DNA from: an uncultured Aquificaceae bacterium
Lineage (GTDB): Bacteria > Aquificota > Aquificia > Aquificales > Aquificaceae
Direction: 5' to 3'
Assembly: GCA_938002625.1 (NCBI GenBank)
Contig: CALLAD010000081.1
Coordinates: 1 to 7,313, forward strand
DNA length: 7,313 nucleotides
Of the stretch, positions 6,862-7,313 are shown in pieces. A model generated the notes under the pieces. The model made no database searches. It was not told where the DNA came from and worked only from the letters and a program-made list of their open reading frames with translations. The first letter of the stretch is position 1. Every line of letters begins with the position of its first letter. Made by a program: the position numbers and the translations under genes.

Positions 6862-7313
6862 TTAATCCTTATTACTTTTGAAATGTTTGAATAGTTTACT
6901 TATAGCTTTACCGTAGAGAATTATTTTGTTGTTAAGATTTTCGCGTTTACTTATATGGGTTATCAATAGGTTAAAAGTTAGTCTCTTATCAAGCCAAAAT
7001 TTTACTTCTCTATAATGAACATGGCTATCGTTTCTCATTTCAATTTCTCCGTGAGTCTTACCAGAAACTTTAAAAACAACCTTTTAATCATCAAGTTGAT
7101 TTTTCCCTCGCGCTTTAGAGTTTTCAACTTCATAATTATTTGCCAATACTTCCACTACATCCTCGTTCCAGAATACGTGATAGATTCCTTCTTCTTTTAT
7201 CACTAAAAAATCAACCTCACCACTATTGAAAATACTTTTGTGAAGAAATGCTTCCAATATTCGCTTTTCCTTCAACTTTTCACATAATTGACGCATTGGT
7301 TTTTGTAAATTCC
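6862..7313 (-). pseudogene. Interrupted gene of unknown function, running off the right edge
   Basis: The minus-strand frame entering at the window edge is open to TAA at 7086-7084 (last residues GKNQLDD). It then continues in the same frame without a stop for 73 more codons to TAA at 6864-6862. An ATG at 7296 could begin a 70-residue product, but the frame stays open upstream of it, so the gene probably starts outside. Restoring one base (TAA to TTA, Leu) would give a continuous stretch of about 149 residues. The segment after the stop, KVSGKTHGEIEMRND then HYREVKFWLDKR, looks like real protein, with alternating strands and E-x-K. That is faintly reminiscent of PD-(D/E)xK nucleases (weak inference). 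Arginine codons include CGT, CGA and CGC, rare in the neighbouring genes, which suggests acquisition. An alternative is two short genes: an ATG at 7038 with GGAG upstream could start a 58-residue protein. Confidence 0.5.

Noticed and set aside
7015..7206. A plus-strand 63-codon hydrophobic open frame
   Set aside because: It is antisense to the interrupted minus-strand frame, has no ribosome site, and its Phe/Ile-rich content is what the complement of AT-rich coding DNA gives.

Overview
The window looks like a stretch of chromosome from a thermophilic, AT-rich bacterium, most likely of the Aquificales/Aquificota type (inference). The signs are very tight gene packing, strong preference for AGG/AGA arginine and ATA isoleucine codons, Lys/Glu-rich proteins, a methionyl-tRNA synthetase that ends without the usual C-terminal tRNA-binding domain, futalosine-pathway menaquinone synthesis (mqnE), and a tRNA gene that does not encode its CCA end.

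Layout. Positions 1-668 (+) hold the last codons of an upstream gene, whose stop overlaps the start of a glyoxalase II-like metallo-beta-lactamase hydrolase. It converges, with overlapping stop codons, on a minus-strand pair: metG (methionyl-tRNA synthetase) followed by a stand-alone riboflavin-pathway reductase of the RibD C-terminal type. A 41-bp divergent region at 2894-2934 separates metG from a plus-strand run. That run is a small aromatic-rich lipoprotein, a tRNA-Leu(CAG) with a clear promoter, a YmdB-type metallophosphoesterase starting 10 bp after the tRNA, and a 290-residue all-helical protein that I read as a tandem duplication of the HepT/DUF86 fold with its catalytic motif lost. 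This run converges (3-bp gap) on a second minus-strand pair: mqnE (aminodeoxyfutalosine synthase) and a 122-residue single Rossmann domain carrying an ELTG motif. Between that pair lies a compact element combining an inverted repeat, an extended -10 and the only strong Shine-Dalgarno site at a well-defined start in the window.

The right end (6862-7313) contains no intact gene. It holds a minus-strand reading frame that runs in from beyond the window edge, is interrupted by one TAA, and then stays open in the same frame for another 73 codons. Its arginine codons are unlike those of its neighbours. I read it as a broken, probably acquired gene.

How the genes work together: most are housekeeping genes (translation, riboflavin, menaquinone, RNA or nucleotide phosphoester chemistry) with no common pathway. 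The two with the most unexplained biology are the tandem HepT-like protein, which has no nucleotidyltransferase partner next to it, and the stand-alone Rossmann domain beside mqnE. I found no CRISPR array, insertion sequence or complete mobile element.
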